Positions 18,856 through 27,823 of a stretch of 64,000 nt of DNA are shown one piece after another (the stretch's first letter is position 1; the number at the start of each line of letters is the position of its first letter). The translations under genes and the position numbers were made by a program. The notes under the pieces are model-generated. The model was not told the origin of the DNA. It ran no database searches and saw only the letters and a list, made by a program, of their open reading frames with translations. Origin of the DNA: Pedobacter hiemivivus. GTDB taxonomy: Bacteria > Bacteroidota > Bacteroidia > Sphingobacteriales > Sphingobacteriaceae. The stretch spans positions 1-64,000 of the forward strand of contig NZ_SJSM01000007.1 of the NCBI RefSeq assembly GCF_004331685.1, read 5' to 3'.

Positions 18856-20136
18856 ATGGATTTTTCTGAACATTTTTTACACTTTATATGGCAGTTCAGA
18901 CTGCTTAATTCGGCTAAGCTTTATTGTGAAGACGGGGAGGAACTACAGGTATTACATCCTGGCAGCTTAAATAAACACGCCGGCCCTGATTTTAGCGGGG
19001 CTAAACTAGTTATTGATGGCATTAAATGGGTTGGTGATGTAGAGATTCACCTCAAATCATCCGATTGGCTTGCGCATGGTCATCAAAACGATCAAGCTTA
19101 CAATTCAGTCGTTCTTCATGTGGTTTACCAGCACGACAGTCCAATTTATCGGACAAATGGTAGTCTGGTGCCTGTGCTGGTGCTCAAGAATCTGTTTTCC
19201 GACCATTTACTCAGTAATTACACTGAACTCATCGCTCATGTAAACCCTTTTCCATGTCAAAAGCATATTGCTGATGTTGATCGGCTCATTGTAGATACAT
19301 TTCTATCCAGAATAATGATAGAACGATTTGAACAAAAATCGGAAGAGGTATTTCAGAAACTCAGTAATAACCGCGGAGACTGGGAGCAGACATTTTACTA
19401 TTTTCTGGCCAGAAACTTTGGTTTTAAAGTCAACGCAGTTCCATTTGAATTAATGGCTGATGCTTTACCATGGCCTATTTTTTCTAAACATAAAGACAAT
19501 GCTTTGCAAATAACCGCACTGATATTTGGGCAGGCAGGATTGCTGGAACAACCATTTCTGGATGTCTATCCAACACAACTACAAAATGAATATCTTTTTT
19601 TGAAGAAAAAATATGGCTTAATCCCCGTTGATCCAGTTTTGTGGAAGTTTTTACGAATGCGGCCGCAGAATTTTCCTACGGTTAGACTGGCGCAGTTTGC
19701 AGCATTAATCCTAAAGACTAATCATTTATTTTCAAAAATATTAGAAGCAGGATCTGTGAAAGAAGTCCGTTTACTTTTTAACCATCTGCCCGTAAATGAA
19801 TATTGGAAAACGCATTATCATTTTAATAAAAGTACCCGACAGGTCGTTGTTCAGCCAGGGACCCAGTCCATTGATAACATTATTATCAATACGATTTGCT
19901 TGTTTTTGTTCTCCTACGGGAAGTATACAGATCAACCAGAGTTGATGGATAGGGCCTTAGACTTTCTGGAAAATATCCCGGCAGAAAGGAATGCTATTGT
20001 AAATCAGTATGTAAGCGCTGGACTTAAGGTCGATCGTGCTTTTACCTCACAGGCTATACTTCAATTAAATAAATGCTATTGCAGTCAGAAAAAATGCCTA
20101 AATTGTGCTATAGGAATTAAAATCTTAAAGAAATAA
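18856..20136 (+). CDS. DUF2851 family protein
   Basis: A 426-residue cytosolic protein of the DUF2851 family, common in Bacteroidetes and of unknown function. The N-terminal part with HPGSLNKHAGPDFSGAKL and WVGDVEIHLKSSDW is the conserved hallmark. The C-terminus has a cysteine cluster (CYC, then KKCLNC at about 407-417) that may bind metal or a cluster. It stands 40 bases after the exporter and one base before the PspC gene, so these two probably form a transcription unit. Confidence 0.85.
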   Translation: MDFSEHFLHFIWQFRLLNSAKLYCEDGEELQVLHPGSLNKHAGPDFSGAKLVIDGIKWVGDVEIHLKSSDWLAHGHQNDQAYNSVVLHVVYQHDSPIYRTNGSLVPVLVLKNLFSDHLLSNYTELIAHVNPFPCQKHIADVDRLIVDTFLSRIMIERFEQKSEEVFQKLSNNRGDWEQTFYYFLARNFGFKVNAVPFELMADALPWPIFSKHKDNALQITALIFGQAGLLEQPFLDVYPTQLQNEYLFLKKKYGLIPVDPVLWKFLRMRPQNFPTVRLAQFAALILKTNHLFSKILEAGSVKEVRLLFNHLPVNEYWKTHYHFNKSTRQVVVQPGTQSIDNIIINTICLFLFSYGKYTDQPELMDRALDFLENIPAERNAIVNQYVSAGLKVDRAFTSQAILQLNKCYCSQKKCLNCAIGIKILKK

Positions 20137-20137
20137 C

Positions 20138-20359
20138 ATGTTCCAGCGGATCATTACTTTTTTTGAAAAACAGAGTTTTGGGGTATGTACCTATCTCGCC
20201 GAGCGGCTAAATATGTCCATCAGTAAGATCAGGTTGTTTTTTATTTACTCTTCTTTTTTGGCTGTAGGCTTTCCGATTGTGTTTTATATACTTGCTGCAT
20301 TAGTGCTAGATGTACGGCATTATATTAAAAAAATCAGGATTCGCATCTGGGATGTTTAG
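20138..20359 (+). CDS. PspC domain protein, small
   Basis: 73 residues with one membrane helix at about 32-56 and the pattern GVCTYLAERLNMSISKIRLFF, which is a PspC domain. PspC proteins sense envelope stress in enterobacteria; small stand-alone versions in Bacteroidetes have no proven role. The ATG follows the DUF2851 stop by one base, so it is coupled to it. Confidence 0.75.
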   Translation: MFQRIITFFEKQSFGVCTYLAERLNMSISKIRLFFIYSSFLAVGFPIVFYILAALVLDVRHYIKKIRIRIWDV

Positions 20360-21004
20360 TTAAACTTTCAGGATTTCAGCGATTTCATTAAAGCCTTTTT
20401 CCAGTGCCAGATCAGCTGGTAATTTGCCACCTTCCATTCTTATATCTACTTCTGCTTCGTGTTCAAGTAGCAATATGATCAAGTCTACATTACCTAATTG
20501 TGCGGCAGCATGAAGTGGTGTAAAACCTGCTTGTTGTGTTACATTTACATTTGCGCCAGCATTGATCAGCATCTTCGTAATGCTGATATTTCCAGAAGCT
20601 ACGGCAGAGTGAATAGGGAAAACATTGTAACCATTATTGGCTGGAATGTTTACATCAGCACCTCTGGATATCAATAATTTAGTGATTTCTTCATTACCAA
20701 AATAAGTAGCGAGTCCCAGAGCCGTAAAACCATCTTTAGAAAAAGCATTTACCGTGGCAGGATTACGTTCTGTGATGAATGCAGTTTCTTCCAGCTTGCC
20801 CAAAGCACAGGCTTCGAACAGGTTAATTTGGTTAGCGAAATTAGCGATTAAGGCAGCAATTTCAGGCTTTTTGTAATAGCAGGCTAATAAAATAGGAGAT
20901 ATACCATGACTGGTCTCTTTAGTGGCAAGGGCAGGGGTTGCGGTCAAAAGATCAAAAATACCCTGTCTACTTCCCGTTTCGATTAATGTCTCTAAATCCG
21001 TCAT
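20360..21004 (-). CDS. Ankyrin repeat protein
   Basis: 214 residues made of about five ankyrin repeats; the best preserved are DGFTALGLATYFGNEE and AGFTPLHAAAQLGNVD, each followed by the LLxxGAxV turn. No signal peptide, so a cytosolic protein-binding scaffold. It converges on the PspC gene with no bases between the two stop codons and is divergent to ftsK. Partner unknown. Confidence 0.88.
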   Translation of the reverse strand: MTDLETLIETGSRQGIFDLLTATPALATKETSHGISPILLACYYKKPEIAALIANFANQINLFEACALGKLEETAFITERNPATVNAFSKDGFTALGLATYFGNEEITKLLISRGADVNIPANNGYNVFPIHSAVASGNISITKMLINAGANVNVTQQAGFTPLHAAAQLGNVDLIILLLEHEAEVDIRMEGGKLPADLALEKGFNEIAEILKV

Positions 21005-21128
21005 TTCTAATGTTAAATTTCGGCTAAAAATGCTTAATTAATTTAATATAGGCAAATTGGGGCTAGATGTAAATAAAAAGTTTTTTCAGCAATGTTTATA
21101 ATAACTTAGCACATACAACTATATGTTT

Positions 21129-21136
21129 TATATTTG
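21129..21136 (+). promoter_or_regulatory. Possible -7 element ahead of ftsK
   Basis: TATATTTG at 21129-21136 fits TAnnTTTG. The matching upstream element is poor: only TTAG near 21105 lies at the right distance. Position 27 bases before the ftsK ATG is suitable. Confidence 0.4.
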
Positions 21137-21162
21137 TTAATTATTAAAATCAGCAATTAAAG

Positions 21163-23733
21163 ATGTCGGTAAGGGGAAACCAGTTTAAGTCCAATTCATT
21201 TAAAAATGAGCCTGCGGAGAAGCAAAGCTCAAGACCATCCGCTACCAAACCGTTTAAAGAAAGAATAGAGATTTTGCCTCGTTTTAATTTTCAAGACGGT
21301 AGGTTGTTTAAAATTATCGGACTGGTATTCTTAATCTTGTCCCTCTATTTTCTTATAGCCTTTACGTCTTATTTGTTTACCTGGCAGGAAGATTATAGCT
21401 ATGTAATAGACGCAAATGGAGGTTGGAGCAATCTTTTTAAAACATACGAAGAACTACAGCAGGTCAATATACCACCAGTTGTACAAAACTGGCTGGGTAA
21501 AATAGGCGCGTTATTGTCGCACCAGTTTATTTACGAATGGTTTGGACTAGCGTCTTTTCTATTTGTATTTGTGTTTTTTGTGATCGGTTACCGCCTGTTG
21601 TTTAAGGTTAAAATCTTTTCTATCGAAAAAACATTAGGATATAGCCTGTTCTTTTTGCTATTCCTATCCTTAACCTTCGGTTTTGGACATGCTTTTGTTT
21701 CCAATACACCTCATTTTATTGAAGGTGAGTTTGGTTATTGGACCAATAAATTATTGGCCGCACAAATTGGTGTTGCCGGAGTAGGGGGGCTTATTGCTTT
21801 TTTAGGCTTAAGTGTATTGATCATTGCCTATAATATTGACTTTAAAATTCCAGAGCGTAAGAAGAAGGAAGAAGCTATTATACCTGATGTGCCTGAGGAT
21901 TTTGAACTGGAAAGTGAAGTCCGTTCGGAGCCTGTTGAGTTTAATGTGAATGACAGGTATGCGGGGCAGCCTAAACGAGAACAAAATATCGTGCTTACGC
22001 CATCCAGATTTGAAGAGCAGGAGGAAGAAGAGATCGTTCCACCAGTATTTACTCCAGCGGTAAATGTGATGGCGGCGCCGATAGCATTGAGTCCAACAAT
22101 AGATACTACACCTATATTGGAAACTAACCCGATATTGGAAACTACTAAAGCCGAGCCTGAGCTAACCATAGAGAAAACAGAAGAGGAGAAAAAATCTGAT
22201 GAACTGATAGAACAATTCGGTAATTACGATCCGACATTAGACTTATCCAGTTATAAATATCCGCACCTTGATTTGTTGGAAAATCATGGTTCTAACAAAA
22301 TCTCCGTAAATTCTGAAGAGCTGGAGGCTAATAAGAATAAGATTGTTGAAACCCTTAATCACTACAATATAGAGATTGATAAGATTAAGGCAACCATTGG
22401 TCCAACAGTAACGCTTTATGAGATTATACCAGCTCCTGGTGTACGTATATCTAAAATCAAAAACCTGGAAGATGATATCGCGCTAAGTTTGGCAGCTTTG
22501 GGTATCCGTATCATTGCACCTATGCCTGGCAAGGGTACCATTGGTATCGAGGTGCCTAATATGCATCCCGAAATGGTTTCTATGCGTAGCATTCTGGCAA
22601 CAGAAAAGTTCCAGCAAACAACGATGGACCTTCCTATTGCTTTAGGTAAAACCATTTCAAATGAGGTGTATATCGGTGATTTATCAAAAATGCCCCATTT
22701 ATTGGTGGCAGGAGCAACGGGGCAAGGTAAGTCAGTTGGTATCAACTCTATTTTAGTATCCTTGCTGTACAAGAAACACCCTTCGCAATTGAAGTTTGTA
22801 TTGGTGGATCCTAAAAAGGTAGAGCTAACCTTATTTAATAAAATAGAGCGTCACTTCCTGGCCAAGCTTCCTGGTGAGGCCGATGCCATTATTACAGATA
22901 CTAAAAAAGTAATCAATACTTTAAATTCATTGTGTATCGAAATGGATCAGCGTTATGATCTGTTAAAAGATGCACAAGTAAGGAATTTAAAGGAATACAA
23001 TGAAAAGTTCATCAAGCGCAAACTGAACCCGAACAATTCGCATAGGTTCTTGCCATACATTGTTTTGATTGTGGATGAGTTCGCCGATTTGATGATGACG
23101 GCAGGTAAAGAGGTCGAAACACCAATCGCTCGTTTAGCACAGTTGGCTCGTGCGGTAGGTATCCACTTGGTTTTAGCTACGCAACGGCCTTCGGTAAATA
23201 TCATTACGGGGACAATTAAGGCCAATTTCCCAGCCAGATTAGCCTTTAGGGTGTTGTCTAAAATCGATTCAAGGACAATTCTGGATAGCGGTGGTGCCGA
23301 TCAGCTGATTGGTCGTGGGGATATGCTCTTGTCTACTGGTAACGATCTGATCAGGTTGCAGTGTGCTTTCGTCGATACCCCTGAAGTAGACCGGATTTCT
23401 GAGTTTATTGGAAACCAAAGAGGATATCCTGAAGCCTACCAGTTGCCTGAGTATATTGATGAAGCAGCTGAAAATGCTAAAATGGACTTTGATGCATCTG
23501 ATAGAGATTCGATGTTTGAAGAAGCTGCGCGGTTAATCGTAATGCATCAGCAGGGTTCTACCTCATTAATCCAAAGAAAATTAAAATTGGGTTACAATAG
23601 AGCTGGCCGGATCATTGATCAATTGGAAGCTGCCGGTGTGGTAGGTCCATTTGAAGGTAGTAAGGCCAGAGAGGTATTGATACCTGATGATTATGCATTG
23701 GAACAGTTTTTGGACAACCTAGGCAAAAACTAA
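21163..23733 (+). CDS. ftsK: DNA translocase FtsK/SpoIIIE
   Basis: Hexameric pump that clears chromosomal DNA through the septum and activates XerCD. The N-terminus has four to five membrane helices (about 45-225), then an acidic/Pro-rich linker (about 226-365), the alpha-beta motor with GATGQGKS at 517-524 and LIVDEFADLMM, and a C-terminal winged-helix gamma domain (about 780-856). 856 residues with a shorter linker than E. coli FtsK. lolA follows 17 bases later in the same direction. Confidence 0.96.
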   Translation: MSVRGNQFKSNSFKNEPAEKQSSRPSATKPFKERIEILPRFNFQDGRLFKIIGLVFLILSLYFLIAFTSYLFTWQEDYSYVIDANGGWSNLFKTYEELQQVNIPPVVQNWLGKIGALLSHQFIYEWFGLASFLFVFVFFVIGYRLLFKVKIFSIEKTLGYSLFFLLFLSLTFGFGHAFVSNTPHFIEGEFGYWTNKLLAAQIGVAGVGGLIAFLGLSVLIIAYNIDFKIPERKKKEEAIIPDVPEDFELESEVRSEPVEFNVNDRYAGQPKREQNIVLTPSRFEEQEEEEIVPPVFTPAVNVMAAPIALSPTIDTTPILETNPILETTKAEPELTIEKTEEEKKSDELIEQFGNYDPTLDLSSYKYPHLDLLENHGSNKISVNSEELEANKNKIVETLNHYNIEIDKIKATIGPTVTLYEIIPAPGVRISKIKNLEDDIALSLAALGIRIIAPMPGKGTIGIEVPNMHPEMVSMRSILATEKFQQTTMDLPIALGKTISNEVYIGDLSKMPHLLVAGATGQGKSVGINSILVSLLYKKHPSQLKFVLVDPKKVELTLFNKIERHFLAKLPGEADAIITDTKKVINTLNSLCIEMDQRYDLLKDAQVRNLKEYNEKFIKRKLNPNNSHRFLPYIVLIVDEFADLMMTAGKEVETPIARLAQLARAVGIHLVLATQRPSVNIITGTIKANFPARLAFRVLSKIDSRTILDSGGADQLIGRGDMLLSTGNDLIRLQCAFVDTPEVDRISEFIGNQRGYPEAYQLPEYIDEAAENAKMDFDASDRDSMFEEAARLIVMHQQGSTSLIQRKLKLGYNRAGRIIDQLEAAGVVGPFEGSKAREVLIPDDYALEQFLDNLGKN

Positions 23734-23750
23734 TACTTAACAGAAAAAGG

Positions 23751-24398
23751 ATGAAGAAAATTGTGTTGTTGCTAATCGTGACACTGGGATATATACATGT
23801 AGTAAATGCACAAACGGATGCGAAGGCTAAAGCTATATTGAATGACGTAAGTAAAAAATACCGTTCTTATGATGTTGTTAAAGCAGATTTTAGCCTGATT
23901 ATAGACAATCAGCAAGCGAATGCTAAAGACACTCAGCAAGGTACTTTATATGTAAAGGCGAATAGCAATAAGTATAAGGTGAGCATGACTACGCAGGAGA
24001 TGATTAGTGATGGGAAAACACTTTGGACGTATCTAAAAGAAGAAAAAGAAGTTCAGGTAACGAATGCGAATAGTGATGATGCCCTTAACCCGGCAAAAAT
24101 ATTCACCATTTATGAAAAGGGCTTTAAATATCTATATACTGGTGATAAAAAGGTAGGTACAAAAATCTACCAGATGATCGACCTGACCCCGACAGATGTT
24201 AACAAATCTTACTTTAAAATACGTTTAACCATTGATAAGGCTGCCAGGCAAATCGCCAGCGCACTTATTTTGGAGAAGAATGGAAACAAGTATACTTATA
24301 CTGTGAAGTCTTTTGTGGCTAACGCGAAAGTACCTGAATCAACTTTTACCTTTGATGCCAAGAAATATCCAGGTGTAGAGGTTGTAGACTTAAGGTAA
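23751..24398 (+). CDS. lolA: Outer membrane lipoprotein carrier LolA
   Basis: Periplasmic chaperone that carries lipoproteins from LolCDE to the outer membrane. A signal peptide covers residues 1-20 (cut after VNA). The body has the half-barrel pattern with Gln-rich KDTQQGTLYVK and SDGKTLWTYL, which is typical of the family. 215 residues. Directly downstream of ftsK, the usual arrangement in this phylum as well as in gamma-proteobacteria. Confidence 0.9.
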   Translation: MKKIVLLLIVTLGYIHVVNAQTDAKAKAILNDVSKKYRSYDVVKADFSLIIDNQQANAKDTQQGTLYVKANSNKYKVSMTTQEMISDGKTLWTYLKEEKEVQVTNANSDDALNPAKIFTIYEKGFKYLYTGDKKVGTKIYQMIDLTPTDVNKSYFKIRLTIDKAARQIASALILEKNGNKYTYTVKSFVANAKVPESTFTFDAKKYPGVEVVDLR

Positions 24399-24437
24399 TT
24401 TATTTAAGTTTGATTACATGCTTGCAACAAATATATT

Positions 24438-25202
24438 TTGAAGGTTACATTTTTAGGTACGGGCACATCGCAGGGGATCCCTGTTATTACCTGCAATTGT
24501 GCAGTTTGCCGCTCCACAGATCATAGGGATAAACGATTAAGGGTTTCGATATTGTTAGAAACCGGGGATAAGACCATCGTGATCGATAGTGGCCCTGATT
24601 TCAGGTATCAGATGCTTCGTGCGGGTGTAAAAGACCTTGATGCGATATTGTTTACACATGAGCATAAAGATCACGTAGCGGGCCTCGATGACATTCGTCC
24701 TTTCAATTATCTGCTAAAAAAGAATATTGACATTTATGCAACTGAACGGGTACAGCACGCTTTAAAAAAGGAGTTCTCTTATATTTTTGCTGAGGCTCAT
24801 TATCCAGGCTTGCCACAAATAGACTTGCATACCATAACGGATGAGGTGTTTAATGTAGGTAATTCTACTATAGTACCACTTCCTATTATGCATTATAAGC
24901 TACCTATCCTAGGGTTTAGGATAGGCGATTTCACTTATATTACTGATGCAAAAACCATTGCTGATGAAACGTTAGAAAAAATAAAAGGTAGTCGCGTACT
25001 TGTTGTTAATGCTTTGCAGCACGAACAACATATTTCACATTTTACTTTAAATGAGGCTATTGAGTTTTCAGGAAAGGTGGGAGCGGAGACTACTTATTTT
25101 ACGCATATTAGTCACAATTTAGGGCTTCATGCCGTTGTGGAAAAAGATTTACCTGCAAATATAAAATTAGCCTATGATGGGTTGACGATATTATCTGAAT
25201 AA
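24438..25202 (+). CDS. MBL-fold metallo-hydrolase, PhnP-like
   Basis: A metallo-beta-lactamase fold hydrolase. FTHEHKDHVAGLDD holds the metal ligands H74, H76, D78 and H79; SGPDFR and a late GxxxxxxHxxH complete the site. The N-terminal GTGTSQGIP followed by C19, C21 and C24 is the PhnP-type zinc site, so cyclic phosphodiesters are the known substrates of the nearest characterised relatives. The start is TTG at 24438: no ATG lies in frame upstream within reach and the domain begins at residue 2. The 3' end carries the tRNA-Leu promoter. Confidence 0.82.
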   Translation: MKVTFLGTGTSQGIPVITCNCAVCRSTDHRDKRLRVSILLETGDKTIVIDSGPDFRYQMLRAGVKDLDAILFTHEHKDHVAGLDDIRPFNYLLKKNIDIYATERVQHALKKEFSYIFAEAHYPGLPQIDLHTITDEVFNVGNSTIVPLPIMHYKLPILGFRIGDFTYITDAKTIADETLEKIKGSRVLVVNALQHEQHISHFTLNEAIEFSGKVGAETTYFTHISHNLGLHAVVEKDLPANIKLAYDGLTILSE

Positions 25203-25213
25203 ATCTATATTTG
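25182..25213 (+). promoter_or_regulatory. Promoter of tRNA-Leu inside the end of the hydrolase gene
   Basis: TTG at 25182-25184 and TATATTTG at 25206-25213, 21 bases apart. The predicted start is a few bases before the mature tRNA 5' end (25224), as expected for a tRNA gene. Confidence 0.6.
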
Positions 25214-25223
25214 CAGAACAAAT

Positions 25224-25307
25224 ACTCAGGTGGCGAAATTGGTAGACGCACCAGCTTGAGGGGCTGGCGCTGGCAACGGCGTGGGAGTTCGAATCTCCTC
25301 TTGAGTA
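25224..25307 (+). tRNA. tRNA-Leu (anticodon GAG)
   Basis: 84 bases with all arms: acceptor ACTCAGG pairs with CTTGAGT (one G-U), anticodon stem CCAGC / GCTGG with loop TTGAGGG, long class II variable arm, and T loop TTCGAAT. The anticodon GAG is at 25258-25260. CCA is not encoded. The gene borders the accessory region, and a perfect palindrome begins eight bases after its end. Confidence 0.95.
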
Positions 25308-25314
25308 CAGGTAA

Positions 25315-25332
25315 TTATCCAATATTGGATAA
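25315..25332. repeat. Palindrome copy 1, TTATCCAATATTGGATAA
   Basis: A perfect 18-bp palindrome eight bases after the tRNA end. Four further copies occur up to 42.1 kb and none was noticed in the core region before the tRNA. Confidence 0.8.
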
Positions 25333-25353
25333 ATTGTCAAGATAGTGCAAATG

Positions 25354-25404
25354 AAACATACAAAAAGGGCCGCAAAATATATTTTAAGGCCTTTTTGTAT
25401 GTTT
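25354..25404 (+). terminator. Long terminator hairpin after tRNA-Leu
   Basis: AAACATACAAAAA (25354-25366) pairs with TTTTTGTATGTTT (25392-25404), extended by GGCC pairing with one bulged G. A 17-bp stem that would work in both directions. Loop of about 16 bases. Confidence 0.7.
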
Positions 25405-25664
25405 CTCAATGACTAAATTTAATTGATTGCCTTTAGCTGACCCGTAAATTCAACTTTAGAACTAATAATTTAGACTTCACTCCTTTAGCAGGAAAAATGC
25501 CCTTCAAATACCAAGAACCAGGATTTCGTTGTCTATTGGTCTCCATAATAATTAGTTCTAATCTTGTCCTAAATAGTGATCCAATATTGGAATGTTAGAT
25601 TTTCGATACTAGGAGTTAAGGTTCATTCGTGAATATAGTCAGCATTGTTTGAATATTATTTCTG
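25405..25664. other. Intergenic, palindrome copy 2 only
   Basis: No gene recognised. The second palindrome copy, TCCAATATTGGA, sits at 25580-25591 with partly eroded arms. The rest is AT-rich without a clear promoter or hairpin. Confidence 0.5.
25580..25591. repeat. Palindrome copy 2, TCCAATATTGGA core
   Basis: 12 bp of perfect dyad; the outer bases seen in copies 1 and 4 are only partly kept (GA on the left, AT on the right). Confidence 0.65.
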
Positions 25665-26195
25665 TTAGGAAATCCGGTAAATAACCCCTGCAAAATCATC
25701 TGAAACCAACATTGATCTATTTTTAAGCAACAACACATCTACAGGGCGACTCCAAAACTCCTGCGTAGCCTCATCCAGCCAGCCACTGGCGAACGTCTCA
25801 CACCAACTGTGGGTCTTTGAGTTTGCCGCTGTGAAAATACGGTAGCCAAGATACATACTAGCTTTATGTGTTTTATTCAACTCACAAAACGGAACATCAT
25901 CTCCCATCTGATCCCTATCATTATCGCTAAACCATACCTCCTTTGTGATAGCATGCCAGGTAAAACCGACTGTAATGGAGGACACTGCTTGCAAAGGTTT
26001 CATATCCAGTTCCGTCATCATTTATTCTGAAAATTGCAGCATGTCTGTCGTCTGGCATACTGATGTTAAACGTGGCACCAATAGGTATAGTTTACCATCT
26101 GTGCCAAATTTAATGTAATTCCAATGAGGAGGCCATTCGGTAGGGAACTTATCAAAGATCAACTCACCTTTAATAGGATTTTTCAATTTTTATCG
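25665..26195 (-). pseudogene. PQQ-dependent sugar dehydrogenase (sorbosone dehydrogenase-like), decayed
   Basis: Three reading frames together give one protein of the glucose/sorbosone dehydrogenase beta-propeller family. From right to left: IKFGTDGKLYLLV in one frame, then GATFNISMPDDRHAAIFR in a second, then TVGFTWHAITKEVWFSDNDR and DQMGDD in a third. The last 35 residues match the family C-terminus (SMLVSDDFAGVIYRIS), but the piece between is shortened. So there are at least two frameshifts, an internal deletion and no N-terminal half. Intact relatives are periplasmic or outer-membrane enzymes. The right border abuts the remains of a regulator. Confidence 0.75.
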
Positions 26196-26412
26196 ATGTC
26201 AGAAAACGGATCGCAGGATAAAAGTTGGGAAGAATTGCTTTTGGCGAAATACCCAGTCTAATCTTCATCCTCCAGTTGAAAAATTTCTCAACTGGTTTTT
26301 CAAATATCCTCGACAATTTTAAAGCAAGGACCGTGGAAGGAACATATTTTCCGGCCTCAAATGAATTAATTGTCTGCCTGGATACTGAATTAGAACTGCT
26401 AGAGCCTGTCAA
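26170..26412 (-). pseudogene. XRE-family HTH regulator remnant
   Basis: SVSRQTINSFEAGKYVPSTV followed by LALKLSRIFEKPVEKFF is the recognition helix and last helices of a short Xre-type repressor. The first helices are missing or replaced by a Ser-rich stretch, and after the FFNW end the frame runs on into unrelated sequence to 26170, overlapping the sugar dehydrogenase remnant. Not expected to be functional. Confidence 0.6.
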
Positions 26413-26958
26413 ATGTGTTCGGTATTTATTAGCTTTTTAATATATATCAAAAGCATGAGATAGTCAGAGCCTTGTTCAAAGACAATCTCGCTAAGGCCGA
26501 AAAAATCCAGCGCGGACGCAATAAAAATAAGTCAACGGCGTATTAATATACAGGAGCGTTAATTTAGGTGACAGGGAATTGTCGGTATGACTGTTCCCCG
26601 TTTTTATTTTCTGCTTTTTTAGAGACTACGGTCTTTAAACGGAACTTTTGAGGAAAGGTTTGGGATGCTGTTTTGTCGAGCATTGATTTGTGCTTATAAA
26701 CAAAAAAAGGTAAATCAGTTCTTCCCTGTTTTTTACTTTCAGTAATGCAAATAATCCCAGTAGAATAGTGAGAATTCCTAATTTGACAGCAATTACTGCC
26801 CCAGCCAATCCATTCCCAGTTCTCCCTGGACCTGAACGCTGATATTACCAGTGTTATTAAAAAGGTATCAACTTAACGGGTATTAATAATACATTTATCT
26901 GAAGTTTCCTGCAGGTCATGACTAAGAAGATATTTTAATTAAACCTGATTTAGAAATA
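26413..26958. other. Region of small gene remnants
   Basis: No intact gene. On the plus strand 26433-26546 is a 37-codon frame ending in a basic tail (KIQRGRNKNKSTAY), which looks like the 3' end of a lost gene. On the minus strand 26635-26844 is an open frame without a start codon, with one membrane helix (GAVIAVKLGILTILLGLF). Neither family is recognised. GGGAA (26574-26578) with TTCCC (26594-26598) before a T-rich stretch may be a weak terminator. Confidence 0.4.
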
Positions 26959-27717
26959 TTACCATTTCAAATAAAGCATTCCGTAAAACGATTCCTGCAC
27001 CTCCTTGTTAAGCATGGAATACTGTGACGAGCACTCTGCTTTGGTTAAAATGCCTTCGTGCGGGCCCAAGTAAAATAATATAAATGCACTGACCGGCAGG
27101 TTTTTATAGGTAAAAATAAACTCTTTAGTTTTATCCAGGATTAGTGATTTAACCTCTACCGGAGACTGACCATTTCCTGATATGATTAGACCTGCTGGCT
27201 GTTTGTAATAGGTAATGAGCAGCGGCAAAATCGATTTGAAAAAGCTGAGATGTAACTTTTGGTTAGGTGATCCCTCGCTCACAACATCTGAAAGGAGCCT
27301 TTGAAGCTTGATTTTTTCTTTTTTGATCAACATGTCCTCGGCCTTTCCGGAAATGTTGAGATCGTTGTTATCAATCCATAATGTGAACATCATTTTTCTG
27401 GCTTCCAAGCCAATAGAATATATTTTGGGTTCAAAAACACCGGTATGAAATTCAAACACGTCATCTGTAACAACACAGGAATCTTTGATGCTTGTGCCTT
27501 TTCCGGCACCAAAATCATACAGGTAAATTTTGTCAATACCGGCTTTGCTCAGGCCAGTTATCCGGCCTTTGATCATACTTTGTGAATAACTATTAGTTCC
27601 TGCCAAAATTAAGTAGAGCAAGAGGAATAACTGCAGGATAAATTTTTTCAAATCTTTACAGAAAAATAATATATTTTCCATTTTAAGGCCGGTCCCTGTG
27701 CTTATACGCTTTAACAT
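26959..27717 (-). CDS. DUF4369 domain lipoprotein/secreted protein, no thioredoxin domain
   Basis: 252 residues. A hydrophobic segment at about 28-44 ending NSYSQ is a signal peptide, so the more likely start is the Met at residue 13 (27681). The part with GRITGLSKAGIDKIYLYDF resembles DUF4369, which in most Bacteroidetes proteins is fused to a C-terminal TlpA/AhpC thioredoxin domain. Here that domain is absent: no CxxC is seen. It may be a truncated form or a genuine short member. It lies about 100 bases downstream of the transglutaminase-like gene, in the same direction. Confidence 0.6.
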   Translation of the reverse strand: MLKRISTGTGLKMENILFFCKDLKKFILQLFLLLYLILAGTNSYSQSMIKGRITGLSKAGIDKIYLYDFGAGKGTSIKDSCVVTDDVFEFHTGVFEPKIYSIGLEARKMMFTLWIDNNDLNISGKAEDMLIKKEKIKLQRLLSDVVSEGSPNQKLHLSFFKSILPLLITYYKQPAGLIISGNGQSPVEVKSLILDKTKEFIFTYKNLPVSAFILFYLGPHEGILTKAECSSQYSMLNKEVQESFYGMLYLKW

Positions 27718-27823
27718 ATATTTATTGGATTTGTTTTGGTTGTTAAAATTGTCATTGTTAATATCATCTGGTTATCAGAGTAAGCCGATTAAATTGAAAT
27801 AACATCATATGATTCTAATTCAA

